This document shows, piece by piece, positions 37,363 through 46,032 of a stretch of DNA of 64,000 nucleotides (the first letter of the stretch is position 1; the number at the start of each line of letters is the position of its first letter). A program made the position numbers and the translations under genes. Under the pieces are notes generated by a model. It worked only from the letters and a program-made list of their open reading frames with translations. It had not been told where the DNA came from and made no database searches. Origin of the DNA: Caenimonas aquaedulcis (lineage in GTDB: Bacteria; Pseudomonadota; Gammaproteobacteria; Burkholderiales; Burkholderiaceae_C); NCBI RefSeq assembly GCF_015831345.1, contig NZ_JADWYS010000001.1:3004618-3068617 (forward strand), written 5' to 3'.

Positions 37363-38316
37363 ATGAAACGCCGCCAATTCTCCGCACTCGCCGCCGCCTC
37401 GTTCGCCGCGCCCCTCGCCATGGCGCAGGAGCGCACGATCAAGATCCTCGTGGGCTTTCCGCCCGGCGGTTCCGCCGACGTGATCGCGCGGCTGATGGCC
37501 GAGAAGATGCGCACCTCGCTGAACCAGAACGTGATCATCGACAACAAGCCCGGCGCGGGCGGCCGCGTGGCGCTGCAGGAGGTGAAGCGCTCCGCGCCCG
37601 ACGGCCTGACCCTGATCCTCTCGCCCAGCGGCGCCCTGGTGATCCAGCCGTGGCTCTATTCGAACCTGGGCTACGACACGATCAAGGACTTCACGCCGAT
37701 CGCGCTCGTGAGCACCTTCGATTTCGCGGTGACCGCCGGGCCGGGCGCTCCCGCCGGCGACCTGAAGGCGGTGCTGGCGTGGATGAAGGCCAATCCGGCC
37801 AAGGCGAACTACGCGACATCCGGCGCCGGCACGGTGCCGCACTTCGCGGGCCAGCTGCTCGGGCAGGCGGCCGGGGTGACGCTCACACACGTCGCCTACC
37901 GCGGCGGCGCGCCGGCGGCGCAGGACCTGATCGGCGGGCAGGTGCCGCTGATGGTGGACACCGCGTCGGAGACGATCGAACACCACAAGTCCGGCAAGGT
38001 GCGCATCCTCGCGGTCACGGGCGAGGCGCGCTCGAAAGCCCTGCCGGACGTGCCCACGCTCAAGGAGCAGGGGATCAACATGACGGCGGACGCGTTCTTC
38101 GGCCTGTATGGCCCGGCGGGCATGGGGAACGAGCAGGTGATGCGGATCGACCGTGCGGTGGCCGAGGCGCTCCGTTCGCCTGAGGTGCAGGAGAAGATCT
38201 ATTCCTTCGGCCTCGTGCCCGCGCACGCGGGGCCGGCGGAGCTGGCATCGATCCAGGCGGCGCACCTGAAGCGCTGGGAGGCGCCGATCAAGGCATCGGG
38301 GTTCAAGGCTGAGTAA
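37363..38316 (+). CDS. Bug/TctC-type tripartite tricarboxylate transporter substrate-binding protein
   Basis: 317 residues. The N-terminus MKRRQFSALAAASFAAPLAMAQ is a signal peptide with a twin arginine pair. The mature protein starts near TIKILVGFPPGGSADVIARL, the Bug family signature. Periplasmic binding of a carboxylate is expected; no TctA/TctB membrane genes are adjacent, as is common for the many orphan Bug proteins in Burkholderiales. Upstream GAAGGA Shine-Dalgarno and GATAAA at 37331-37336. It precedes CoA-dependent catabolic genes. Confidence 0.92.
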   Translation: MKRRQFSALAAASFAAPLAMAQERTIKILVGFPPGGSADVIARLMAEKMRTSLNQNVIIDNKPGAGGRVALQEVKRSAPDGLTLILSPSGALVIQPWLYSNLGYDTIKDFTPIALVSTFDFAVTAGPGAPAGDLKAVLAWMKANPAKANYATSGAGTVPHFAGQLLGQAAGVTLTHVAYRGGAPAAQDLIGGQVPLMVDTASETIEHHKSGKVRILAVTGEARSKALPDVPTLKEQGINMTADAFFGLYGPAGMGNEQVMRIDRAVAEALRSPEVQEKIYSFGLVPAHAGPAELASIQAAHLKRWEAPIKASGFKAE

Positions 38317-38334
38317 CGGGGCCGCATCCGGTTC

Positions 38335-38475
38335 TTGAACGCAGAGGACGCAAAGGATTCGCAGAGAACACAGGGGAAAGTCAATCAGAATGCAGGGGGG
38401 AGGGGTCCAGCTTCCCTGTTCCGATCCAGAATTCCTTTGCGCCCTCTGCGAATCCTTTGCGTCCTCTGCGTTCAA
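38335..38475. repeat. Long palindrome, copy B of the dispersed family
   Basis: Left arm 38335-38366 and right arm 38444-38475 are perfect complements over 32 bases (TTGAACGCAGAGGACGCAAAG...), with weaker pairing continuing inward. The core GGACGCAAA..ATTCGCAGA is shared with copies A and C. The right arm ends two bases before the lyase ATG at 38478, leaving no room for a normal ribosome-binding site. Confidence 0.88.
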
Positions 38476-38477
38476 AA

Positions 38478-39419
38478 ATGTCTCCCACACCCCCACCCGA
38501 CGTCCTCATCAGCGAGGTCGGCCCCCGCGACGGCCTGCAATCGGTCGCGCGCACCATGGCCACGGCCGACAAGATCCGCTGGCTCGACGCGTTGCACGCG
38601 GCCAGCCTGCGCGAAATCGAGGTCGGGTCTTTCGTCCCGGCCTCGCTCCTGCCGCAACTCGCCGACACCGCGGCGCTGGTGCGGCATGCGCTCACGCTGC
38701 CCGGCCTGACCGTGATGGCGCTCGTGCCGAACCTGCGCGGCGCGAAGGCCGCGATCGAGGCGGGCGTGCACAAACTCACCATCCCCGTGTCCGCGAGCGC
38801 GGCGCACTCGCTGGCCAACGTACGCAAGACGCGCGAGGACATGGTCGCCGAAGTGCGCAGCATCGTCGCGCTTCGCAACGACATCGCGCCGAACGTGAAG
38901 ATCGAGGCGGGCCTGTCCACGGCGTTCGGCTGCACCATCCAGGGCGAGGTGCCGGAAGACGAAGTCGTGTGGCTCGCGACCCAGGTCGTCGAGGCCGGCG
39001 TGGACGAATCCGGCTTGTCCGACACGACGGGGATGGCGAACCCGGCGCAGGTGCGGCGGCTCTTCAACAAGGTGCGCGCCGCGATCGGCGACAAGACCGG
39101 CGCCGCCCACATGCACAACACGCGCGGGCTGGGCCTCGCGAATTGCCTTGCCGCCTACGACGTGGGCGTGCGCACCTTCGATGCCTCGCTCGGGGGCCTC
39201 GGCGGCTGCCCCTACGCGCCGGGCGCCTCGGGCAATGTCGTGACGGAGGACCTCGTCTTCATGTTCGAAGCGATGGGCGTGCGTACCGGTGTCGACATCG
39301 CCAAGCTGCTCGCCGCGCGCGAGCCGCTCAAGGCCGGCCTGCCCGGCGAGCCCGTGTACGGCATGACGCCCGAAGCCGGACTCCCCAAGGGTTTCGCGCA
39401 GGGAGCGGCGCATGACTGA
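38478..39419 (+). CDS. Hydroxymethylglutaryl-CoA lyase-like enzyme
   Basis: 313 residues from the ATG at 38478. DRE-TIM lyase: VGPRDGLQ at the N-terminus, metal His pair AHMHNTRG, and the signature GLGGCPYAPGASGNVVTEDLV with the catalytic Cys. It cleaves HMG-CoA, or related 3-hydroxy-acyl-CoAs such as citramalyl-CoA, to acetyl-CoA and a keto acid. It overlaps the CoA-transferase gene by eight bases, so substrate activation and cleavage are encoded together. No Shine-Dalgarno: the palindrome abuts the start. Confidence 0.9.
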   Translation: MSPTPPPDVLISEVGPRDGLQSVARTMATADKIRWLDALHAASLREIEVGSFVPASLLPQLADTAALVRHALTLPGLTVMALVPNLRGAKAAIEAGVHKLTIPVSASAAHSLANVRKTREDMVAEVRSIVALRNDIAPNVKIEAGLSTAFGCTIQGEVPEDEVVWLATQVVEAGVDESGLSDTTGMANPAQVRRLFNKVRAAIGDKTGAAHMHNTRGLGLANCLAAYDVGVRTFDASLGGLGGCPYAPGASGNVVTEDLVFMFEAMGVRTGVDIAKLLAAREPLKAGLPGEPVYGMTPEAGLPKGFAQGAAHD

Positions 39420-40614
39420 CCAGAACCGGCCTGAAAAACAACTGCCCTACGAAGGCATCCGCGTCGTCGAGTTCACCCACATGGTGATGGGGCCGACCTG
39501 CGGCATGGTGCTCGCGGACCTCGGCGCGGAAGTGATCAAGATCGAGCCGATCGCCGGCGACAACACCCGCAAGCTGCTCGGCTCGGGCTCGGGCTTCTAT
39601 CCGCTTTTCAACCGCAACAAGAAGAGCATCGCGCTCGACCTGCAGTCGACCGAGGGACGGGAAGCGGCGTTGCGGCTGATCGCCACGGCCGACATCGTGA
39701 GCGAGAACTTCAAGCCCGCGACGATGAAGAAGCTGGGGCTCGACTACGCCAGCCTGTCGAAGCTCAACGAGCGCCTGATCTACGTGAGCCACAAGGGCTT
39801 CCTGCCCGGCCCCTACGACCACCGCACCGCGCTCGACGAGGTGGTGCAGATGATGGGCGGGCTCGCGTACATGACCGGCCGCCCGGGCGATCCGCTGCGC
39901 GCGGGCGCCAGCGTGAACGACATCATGGGCGGCATGTTCGGCGCCATCGGCGCGATGGCTGCGCTGGCGCAGCGCGAAAAGACCGGCCGCGGCCAGGAGG
40001 TGCAAAGCGCGCTCTTCGAGAACAACGTGTTCCTCGTCGCGCAGCACATGATGCAGTTCGCGGTGACCGGCCAGCCCGCGGCGCCGATGCCCGGGCGCAT
40101 CTCGGCATGGGCCATCTACGACGTATTCACCGTGAAGGACGGCGAGCAGGTGTTCCTCGCCGTGGTGAGCGACACGCAGTGGGCGATCTTCTGCGACGCG
40201 TTCGGCTTCGGCGACCTGAAGGCCGACCCGCGCCTGGTCACCAACAACGACCGCGTCCGTGCGCGCGAATGGCTGGTCCCGATGCTGCGCTCCGCACTGG
40301 CCGACCACAACGCTGCGGAACTGAGCGCCGTGTTCGAGAAGCACGGGCTTCCCTTCGCGCCCATCACGCGGCCGCAGGACCTTTTCGACGATCCGCACCT
40401 CAACGCCACCGGCGGACTGGCGCCGCTCACCTTGCCCGACGGGCGCGAAACGCGCGTGCCCTTGCTGCCCCTGACGCTCGGCGGCGAACGGCCCGGCGTG
40501 CGCAGCGGCGCCCCGCGCCTCGGCCAGCACACGCGGGCCCTGCTGCTCGAGGCGGGTTACAGCAATGAGCAGATCGAGGCCCTGCTGGCGCGAAAAGCCG
40601 TCGCCGGGGACTGA
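39412..40614 (+). CDS. CaiB/BaiF (family III) CoA-transferase
   Basis: 400 residues. Interlocked-dimer family III fold with catalytic Asp170 in ASVNDIMGG and N-terminal GIRVVEFTHMVMGPTCGMVLADLGAEVIKIE. It transfers CoA from a donor such as succinyl-CoA to a carboxylic acid. Its overlap with the lyase suggests that the acceptor is the lyase substrate (hydroxymethylglutarate, citramalate or similar). A LysR gene starts immediately after its stop. Confidence 0.92.
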   Translation: MTDQNRPEKQLPYEGIRVVEFTHMVMGPTCGMVLADLGAEVIKIEPIAGDNTRKLLGSGSGFYPLFNRNKKSIALDLQSTEGREAALRLIATADIVSENFKPATMKKLGLDYASLSKLNERLIYVSHKGFLPGPYDHRTALDEVVQMMGGLAYMTGRPGDPLRAGASVNDIMGGMFGAIGAMAALAQREKTGRGQEVQSALFENNVFLVAQHMMQFAVTGQPAAPMPGRISAWAIYDVFTVKDGEQVFLAVVSDTQWAIFCDAFGFGDLKADPRLVTNNDRVRAREWLVPMLRSALADHNAAELSAVFEKHGLPFAPITRPQDLFDDPHLNATGGLAPLTLPDGRETRVPLLPLTLGGERPGVRSGAPRLGQHTRALLLEAGYSNEQIEALLARKAVAGD

Positions 40615-41535
40615 ATGGACAAGCTCAAGCAGCTGGAATCCTTCGTGTCCGTCGCGACCCGCGGCAGCCTGACGGCGGCCGCGAAGGCCGAGGGCGTCGC
40701 GCCCGCCATCATGGGCCGCCGACTGGACGCGCTGGAGGAGCGGCTGGGCGTGAAGCTGCTCGTGCGCACCACGCGGCGCATCACGCTCACGCATGAAGGC
40801 AGCGCCTTCCTGGAAGATTGCCAGCGGCTGCTCGCCGATCTTGCCAATGCGGAGGCGAGTGTCAGCGCCGGCGGGGTGAAGGCGAGCGGCCACCTGCGCA
40901 TCACCGCACCCGCGGGCTTCGGGCGGCGGCATGTGGCGCCGCTCGTGCCGCAATTTCGCGCGCTGCACCAGGACGTCACGATCTCGCTGAACCTCAGCGA
41001 CCGCGTGGTCGATCTCGCGGGCGAGGGCTTCGATTGCGCGGTGCGCGTCGGTGACCTGCCGGACTCCTCGCTCGTGAGCGTGCGCATGGCCGACAACCGG
41101 CGGCTGTGCGTGGCCACGCCGGGGTATCTCGAGGAACACGGCACGCCCAGGCATCCGAACGAGCTGGTGAAGCACGATTGCCTCACGCTCTCGAGCGACG
41201 CGTCGCAGACGCGCGGCTGGGCGTTTCGCGTGCCCACCGCGAGTGGCGACGAAGTGGTGTACCTGAAGCCCGGCGGCCCGCTCGATTGCTCGGACGGGCA
41301 GGTGCTGCACGACTGGTGCCTGGCGGGTTTCGGCATCGCGTGGCGCAGCACGTGGGAGGTGGAGTCGGAGATCGGCGCGGGCCGCCTCATCGAAGTGCTC
41401 GCCGAATTTGCCGCGCCGGCCAACGGCATCTACGCGGTGTTCCCGCAGCGCAAGCACCTGCCGCTGCGCGTGCGTCTGTGGATCGACTTCCTCAAACACC
41501 ATTACAGCCAGGCGGCCTACTGGAACACACCATGA
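40615..41535 (+). CDS. LysR family transcriptional regulator (CoA operon)
   Basis: 306 residues. Winged helix at residues about 3-62 (LESFVSVATRGSLTAAAKAEGVAPAIMGRRLDALEERLG), then the effector domain. It starts directly after the CoA-transferase stop and overlaps the DUF2214 start, so it is co-transcribed with the genes it presumably controls, an atypical position for a LysR gene. Confidence 0.9.
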   Translation: MDKLKQLESFVSVATRGSLTAAAKAEGVAPAIMGRRLDALEERLGVKLLVRTTRRITLTHEGSAFLEDCQRLLADLANAEASVSAGGVKASGHLRITAPAGFGRRHVAPLVPQFRALHQDVTISLNLSDRVVDLAGEGFDCAVRVGDLPDSSLVSVRMADNRRLCVATPGYLEEHGTPRHPNELVKHDCLTLSSDASQTRGWAFRVPTASGDEVVYLKPGGPLDCSDGQVLHDWCLAGFGIAWRSTWEVESEIGAGRLIEVLAEFAAPANGIYAVFPQRKHLPLRVRLWIDFLKHHYSQAAYWNTP

Positions 41536-41987
41536 CACTCGAAGCCCTGCTGGCCTACGCGCACCTGCTCGCGATCCTCACGCTGGTCGTGTTCATCTCC
41601 AGCGAGGCCGCGCTCTGCCGGCCCGAATGGATGAACGCCCAGGTGGTGGAGCGCTTGGGGCGCGTGGACATGATCTATGGCATCGCCGCGGGCGTCGTGC
41701 TGCTCACCGGGATCGCCCGTACGTACTGGGGCATGAAGGGCGTGGGCTGGTACTGGACCAACCCGCTGCTGCACCTGAAGCTCACGCTGTTCGTCGTGGT
41801 GGGGCTGGTGTCGATCAAGCCGACGATGATGTATTCGCGCTGGCGCAAAACGCTTCGCGCCACAGGCGACCTGCCGCCGGAAGCCGAAGTGCGCACCGCC
41901 CGCAAGTGGGTCATGGTGCAGGCGCACCTCATCGCGCTGATTCCGCTCGCGGCGGTGTTCCTCGCGCGCGGCTTCGGCGGCAAGTAG
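41532..41987 (+). CDS. DUF2214 family membrane protein
   Basis: 151 residues with four hydrophobic segments (about residues 5-25, 45-62, 80-98, 128-146). The first contains LLAYAHLLAILTLVVF and a His that could face the membrane. It overlaps the LysR stop by four bases. The family is of unknown function; the His-bearing four-helix layout recalls small haem or electron-carrier membrane proteins, but that is conjecture. Confidence 0.82.
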   Translation: MTLEALLAYAHLLAILTLVVFISSEAALCRPEWMNAQVVERLGRVDMIYGIAAGVVLLTGIARTYWGMKGVGWYWTNPLLHLKLTLFVVVGLVSIKPTMMYSRWRKTLRATGDLPPEAEVRTARKWVMVQAHLIALIPLAAVFLARGFGGK

Positions 41988-41992
41988 CGCGC

Positions 41993-42424
41993 TTACTTCT
42001 TCGCGGAAGCGGCGGGCTTCGCCTCGGCCATGGGCTTGGCGTCGGCCGCCTTGCTGTCTTCCATGCACTTCTTGATGTGGCTGGTCCTGGCGGCGCCGGC
42101 GAGCTTCTTGTCCGCGGCGGACTTCTCGCAGCCGGCTGCGGGGCCGGCGGTGTCGGTGACGCATTTCTTGACGAAGCTGTTCTTCGCCGCGCCCGCGAGC
42201 TTCTTGTCGGCGGCGTTCTTTTCGCAGACCGCGGTGGGGCTGGAATCGGCCTCGCACTTCTTCAGGAAACTGGTCTTGGCCGCGCCGGACAGCTTCTTGT
42301 CGGCGGCTTGCGCATCGCAGCCCGAGCCGCCGGATGCCATGGGCGCGCCGGCGTGGCTGGCCGCATGGGCCGTGCCGAAGGAGAGGGCGACGCCGAGGGC
42401 CAGCAGGGACAGGAGTTTCTTCAT
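41993..42424 (-). CDS. PsiF repeat protein with three repeats
   Basis: 143 residues from the ATG at 42422-42424. Signal peptide MKKLLSLLALGVALSFGTAHA, then three near-identical units of about 30 residues, each built as C-x-x-x-AADKKL-(S/A)-GAA-(K/R)-(T/N)-S-x-x-KKC. The paired Cys in each unit suggests periplasmic disulfides. A low-complexity Ala/Lys tail follows. PsiF was named for phosphate-starvation induction in E. coli; the molecular role is unknown. Confidence 0.85.
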   Translation of the reverse strand: MKKLLSLLALGVALSFGTAHAASHAGAPMASGGSGCDAQAADKKLSGAAKTSFLKKCEADSSPTAVCEKNAADKKLAGAAKNSFVKKCVTDTAGPAAGCEKSAADKKLAGAARTSHIKKCMEDSKAADAKPMAEAKPAASAKK

Positions 42425-42503
42425 GGGGGTACCTCTTGATGGAATGTTGGAACGCAGTAGCCACTGACATTCCAGCACACCCGGACGCCCCGAACAAGCG
42501 GAA

Positions 42504-42523
42504 GAGCCCGCCGAAGCGGGCTC
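42504..42523 (-). terminator. Hairpin between the two PsiF genes
   Basis: GAGCCCGC (42504-42511), CGAA loop, GCGGGCTC (42516-42523): a perfect 8-bp stem downstream of the short PsiF gene. No strong T-run follows on the minus strand, so it may be a weak terminator or an mRNA stabiliser. Confidence 0.5.
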
Positions 42524-42546
42524 CCGCACGCATCGTGGAGGCGGTG

Positions 42547-42762
42547 TCAGGCCTTGGCCTTGAGGCACGAGCTCATGAATTCCTTGCGCTCCGCCTTGTG
42601 CAGTCCCTTGGCCTTCGCCTCCTTGCTGCACGTGCCCATCTTGGTGGTTTGCCTGGCCTTGGGCGCCGCGCCCGAAGCAGTGGTGCCTGCGTCTTTCGCG
42701 GCTAGCGCGCTGCCGGCGAAGAGGGCGAGGGACAGGGCGATCATCGAGTACTGCTTCTTCAT
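42547..42762 (-). CDS. Short PsiF-like exported protein
   Basis: 71 residues, ATG at 42760-42762. Signal peptide ending SALAA, then a single PsiF-type unit near the C-terminus: CSKEAKAKGLHKAERKEFMSSC with paired Cys. It lies upstream of the three-repeat PsiF gene on the same strand, separated by a hairpin. Probably periplasmic; function unknown. Confidence 0.75.
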   Translation of the reverse strand: MKKQYSMIALSLALFAGSALAAKDAGTTASGAAPKARQTTKMGTCSKEAKAKGLHKAERKEFMSSCLKAKA

Positions 42763-42865
42763 GGCATTTTTCCTTGTGTGTTGAGATATCCCGGTGCGGG
42801 ACGCCAGATCAACGCCGCTGCTCATCCATTCGATGACGGCGCCGGGCCTGCAAATGTGCGCCCGG

Positions 42866-42871
42866 TAAAAT
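42866..42871 (+). promoter_or_regulatory. Putative -10 hexamer of argS
   Basis: TAAAAT (five of six matches) ends six bases before the argS ATG, so initiation at the usual distance would fall at or next to the start codon. No Shine-Dalgarno or clear -35 is seen. The same TAAAAT precedes leuS (9276-9281). Confidence 0.45.
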
Positions 42872-42877
42872 CTCACA

Positions 42878-44551
42878 ATGCTCCAGGTCAAACAAGAATT
42901 GCTCGGCGGCCTCGCTGCCGGGCTCGACAAGCTGTTGCCCGGTGCGGGCGACAAGGCGGCTTTCGAATCCCCCAAGGCGGCCGCGCACGGCGACTTCGCG
43001 TGCACGGCGGCGATGCAGCTCGCCAAGCCGCTCAAACAGAACCCGCGCCAGGTCGCCGAGGCGCTGCGCGCGCTGCTGCTCGAGGCGCCCGCATTCCAGC
43101 GCTGGGTCGATGCGGTGGAGATCGCAGGCCCGGGCTTCCTCAACATCCGGCTGAAGCCCGAGGCGAAGCAGCAGGTCGTGGGCGAGGTGCTTTCGGAAGG
43201 CCCGTCCTACGGCACGAAGCCCGCCAACGGCAAGAAAATGATGGTCGAGTTCGTGTCGGCCAACCCCACGGGGCCGCTGCACCTCGGTCACGGCCGCCAG
43301 GCCGCGCTCGGCGATGCGATTTGCCACCTCTACGCGACGCAGGGCTGGGCGGTGTGGCGGGAGTTCTATTACAACGACGCGGGCGTGCAGATCGCCACGC
43401 TGGCCACGTCGACGCAACTGCGCGCGAAGGGCGTCAAGCCCGGCGATCCGCAGTGGCCGGAGAACGCGTACAACGGCGAATACATCGCCGACATCGCGAA
43501 CGACTTCCTCGCGAAGAAGACGGTGCACGCGGACGACCGCGAATTCACCGCGTCGGGTAGCGTGGACGATATCGACAGCATCCGCATGTTCGCCGTCGCC
43601 TACCTGCGCCACGAGCAGGACCTCGACCTGCAGGCCTTCGACGTGAAGTTCGACAACTACTTCCTCGAGTCGAGCCTGTACAGCACGGGCAAGGTCGAGC
43701 AGACCGTGAAGCAGCTGCAGGCCTCCGGCAAGACCTACGAGCAGGACGGCGCACTGTGGCTGAAGTCCACCGACTTCGGGGACGACAAGGACCGCGTGAT
43801 GCGCAAGTCCGACGGCACCTACACCTACTTCGTGCCCGACGTCGCCTATCACGTGGGCAAGTGGGAGCGGGGATTCTCCAAGGTCGTGAACATCCAGGGC
43901 ACCGACCACCACGGCACCATCGCGCGCGTGCGCGCCGGGCTGCAGGCCGCGGGCGTCGGCATTCCGCCCGGCTATCCCGACTACGTGCTGCACACGATGG
44001 TGCGCGTGATGAAGGGAGGCGAGGAGGTGAAGATCTCCAAGCGCTCCGGCGGCTATGTCACCTTGCGCGACCTCATCGAGTGGACGAGCAAGGACGCGGT
44101 GCGCTTCTTCCTCGCGTCGCGCAAGGCCGACACCGAATACACCTTCGACGTGGACCTCGCGGTCTCCAGGAGCAACGACAACCCCGTGTACTACGTGCAG
44201 TACGCGCATGCCCGCATCTGCTCGGTGCTGGCCGCGTGGGGCGGCGACGTCGCATCGCTGAAGAACGCCGACCTGTCGCCGCTGCAAAGCCCCCAGGCGC
44301 AGGCGCTGATGCTGCAGCTCGCGAAGTACCCGGACATGCTCGCCGGGGCCGCGGCCGACTTCGCGCCGCACGACGTCACCTTCTACCTGCGCGAACTTGC
44401 GTCGGCCTACCACAGCTACTACGACGCCGAACGCATCCTCGTGGACGACGAGCCCGTCAAGCGCGCGCGCCTCGCGCTCGTGGCTGCCTGCGCGCAGGTG
44501 TTGCACAATGGTTTGGCGGTGCTCGGCGTGAGCGCTCCGCAAAAAATGTAA
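42878..44551 (+). CDS. argS: Arginyl-tRNA synthetase
   Basis: 557 residues, full length. N-terminal Add-1 domain, HLGH at residues 135-138 ([15 protein letters not shown]), a degenerate KMSKS-type loop [13 protein letters not shown], and the C-terminal anticodon-binding helices ending in [12 protein letters not shown]. It charges tRNA-Arg. The promoter-like TAAAAT lies six bases upstream, suggesting a leaderless transcript. Confidence 0.97.
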   Translation: MLQVKQELLGGLAAGLDKLLPGAGDKAAFESPKAAAHGDFACTAAMQLAKPLKQNPRQVAEALRALLLEAPAFQRWVDAVEIAGPGFLNIRLKPEAKQQVVGEVLSEGPSYGTKPANGKKMMVEFVSANPTGPLHLGHGRQAALGDAICHLYATQGWAVWREFYYNDAGVQIATLATSTQLRAKGVKPGDPQWPENAYNGEYIADIANDFLAKKTVHADDREFTASGSVDDIDSIRMFAVAYLRHEQDLDLQAFDVKFDNYFLESSLYSTGKVEQTVKQLQASGKTYEQDGALWLKSTDFGDDKDRVMRKSDGTYTYFVPDVAYHVGKWERGFSKVVNIQGTDHHGTIARVRAGLQAAGVGIPPGYPDYVLHTMVRVMKGGEEVKISKRSGGYVTLRDLIEWTSKDAVRFFLASRKADTEYTFDVDLAVSRSNDNPVYYVQYAHARICSVLAAWGGDVASLKNADLSPLQSPQAQALMLQLAKYPDMLAGAAADFAPHDVTFYLRELASAYHSYYDAERILVDDEPVKRARLALVAACAQVLHNGLAVLGVSAPQKM

Positions 44552-44568
44552 GCGCCAGGAAACCCACA

Positions 44569-45261
44569 GTGAAGACCCAACAACGCGGCAACGTCATCGT
44601 CGGCATCATCATCGGCGTGGTCCTCGGGCTCGCCGCGGCCCTCGCCGTGGCGGTGTACGTCACCAAGGTGCCCGTGCCCTTCCTGAACAAGGGGCAGAGC
44701 CGCACCGCGGAGCAGGACGCCGCGGAAATGCGCAAGAACCGCGACTGGGACCCGAACGCGCCGTTGTACGGCAAGAACCCCGCCAAGCCGCTCGCGCCCG
44801 CGCCCGGCGTCCCGGCGCCGGCGCCCACCGTCGTCACGCCCGGCGCGGTGGCCCCGGCGGTGCCGGTGGCGACCATTCCCGGCCCGGGCAGCTCGCCTGC
44901 TGCGTCCGCGCCCGCCCGTGCGGCGAGCATCGCGCGCGCCGCAAGCGCCCCGGCGCCGCAGGCGAAGAGTGCCGATCCGCTGGGCGACCTGGCCGCGTCG
45001 CGCACGGCCGTCGCCGGCGGCGACCCGTTCTTCTATTTCGTCCAGGCCGGCGCCTTCCGCACCGCGGAGGACGCGGAGGCGCAGCGCGCCAAGCTGTCGC
45101 TCATGGGCATCGAGGCCAAGGTGACCGAGCGCGAGCAGGCCGGCCGCCAGGTGTTCCGCGTGCGCGTCGGCCCCTACGACAGGAAGGAAGACGCCGACCG
45201 CCAGAAGGAAAAGCTGGAATCCGGCGGTGTCGAGACGGCGCTGGTGCGCGTGCAGCGCTGA
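44569..45261 (+). CDS. SPOR-domain (FtsN-like) cell-envelope protein
   Basis: 230 residues from a GTG at 44569 with CCAGGA upstream. A single N-terminal membrane helix (about residues 8-32), a long Pro/Ala-rich periplasmic linker, then a SPOR domain at about 155-230 (FYFVQAGAFRTAEDAEAQRAKL...VRVGPYDRKEDADRQKEKL) that binds denuded peptidoglycan at septa. Lying between argS and dsbA is the usual betaproteobacterial position of the FtsN-like protein. Confidence 0.9.
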   Translation: MKTQQRGNVIVGIIIGVVLGLAAALAVAVYVTKVPVPFLNKGQSRTAEQDAAEMRKNRDWDPNAPLYGKNPAKPLAPAPGVPAPAPTVVTPGAVAPAVPVATIPGPGSSPAASAPARAASIARAASAPAPQAKSADPLGDLAASRTAVAGGDPFFYFVQAGAFRTAEDAEAQRAKLSLMGIEAKVTEREQAGRQVFRVRVGPYDRKEDADRQKEKLESGGVETALVRVQR

Positions 45262-45279
45262 CAGGAAGGAAAGAGCGAC

Positions 45280-45930
45280 ATGAATCGACGCGAGTTTTCG
45301 CAAGGCGCCGCCTGCATGGCGGCTGCCATGGCGCTGGGCCTGCCCGGCGCCGTGTTCGGCCAGGCCCGCAGGCCGGACGATGGATCGGAATACCTCACGC
45401 TGGCCAAGCGCGTGAACGTGGACGCGCCCCCCGGCAAGATCGAGGTCGTCGACTTCTTCTGGTACAACTGCCCGCACTGCAACGCCTTCGAACCCTCGCT
45501 GGTGGCGTGGATGAAGAAGCTTCCGGACGACGTGGTGGTGAAGCGCGTCCCGGTGGCCTTCCGCGAGGAGATGGTGTTCCAGCAGCGCCTCTACTACACG
45601 CTCGAAGCGATGAACCGCCTCGACCTGCACGGCAAGGTCTTCAATTCCATCCATACCGAGCACGTGCCCGTGCACCAGCCGGCGTTCATCCTCGAATGGG
45701 CGGGCAAGCAGGGGCTGGACAAGGCGCGCTTCCAGGAAATCTACGGCTCCTTCGGCGTCACCGGCAAGGTGCGCCGCGCGATCGAGCTGGCGGATGCCTA
45801 CAAGGTCGCGGCCGTCCCGGCGCTGGGCGTGGCCGGCCGGTACTACACCGATGGCGACCTCGCGCAGAACATGGACCGCGCGCTCCAGGTCGTGGACTAC
45901 CTCATTGCCGAGTCGCGCAAGGCCAGGTAA
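45280..45930 (+). CDS. dsbA: Thiol:disulfide interchange protein DsbA
   Basis: 216 residues. Periplasmic disulfide oxidase with active-site CPHC (Cys64-Cys67) in FFWYNCPHCNAFEPSL, the alpha-helical insert and the cis-Pro region AAVPALGVAGRYY. The leader begins MNRREFSQGAA, an RR-x-F twin-arginine-like motif rather than a plain Sec leader. It is followed by a strong bidirectional terminator. Confidence 0.94.
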   Translation: MNRREFSQGAACMAAAMALGLPGAVFGQARRPDDGSEYLTLAKRVNVDAPPGKIEVVDFFWYNCPHCNAFEPSLVAWMKKLPDDVVVKRVPVAFREEMVFQQRLYYTLEAMNRLDLHGKVFNSIHTEHVPVHQPAFILEWAGKQGLDKARFQEIYGSFGVTGKVRRAIELADAYKVAAVPALGVAGRYYTDGDLAQNMDRALQVVDYLIAESRKAR

Positions 45931-45950
45931 CTCCCTCGTCAGCAAAAGCC

Positions 45951-45985
45951 CAAGCAAAAAGCCCGCCATGCGGGCTTTTTGCTTG
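45951..45985. terminator. Strong bidirectional terminator after dsbA
   Basis: Perfect 16-bp stem CAAGCAAAAAGCCCGC (45951-45966) with GCGGGCTTTTTGCTTG (45970-45985), CAT loop. An A-run on the left and a T-run on the right allow termination in either direction. Confidence 0.92.
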
Positions 45986-46011
45986 GGTCCGCCAACCGGG
46001 CCCGATACAAT
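45983..46011 (+). promoter_or_regulatory. lptA promoter overlapping the dsbA terminator
   Basis: TTGGGT (45983-45988), 17-base spacer, TACAAT (46006-46011), leading to the lptA ATG at 46033. The -35 shares three bases with the terminator stem. Confidence 0.6.
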
Positions 46012-46032
46012 GCCAGCAAGATTCATGCCTCT

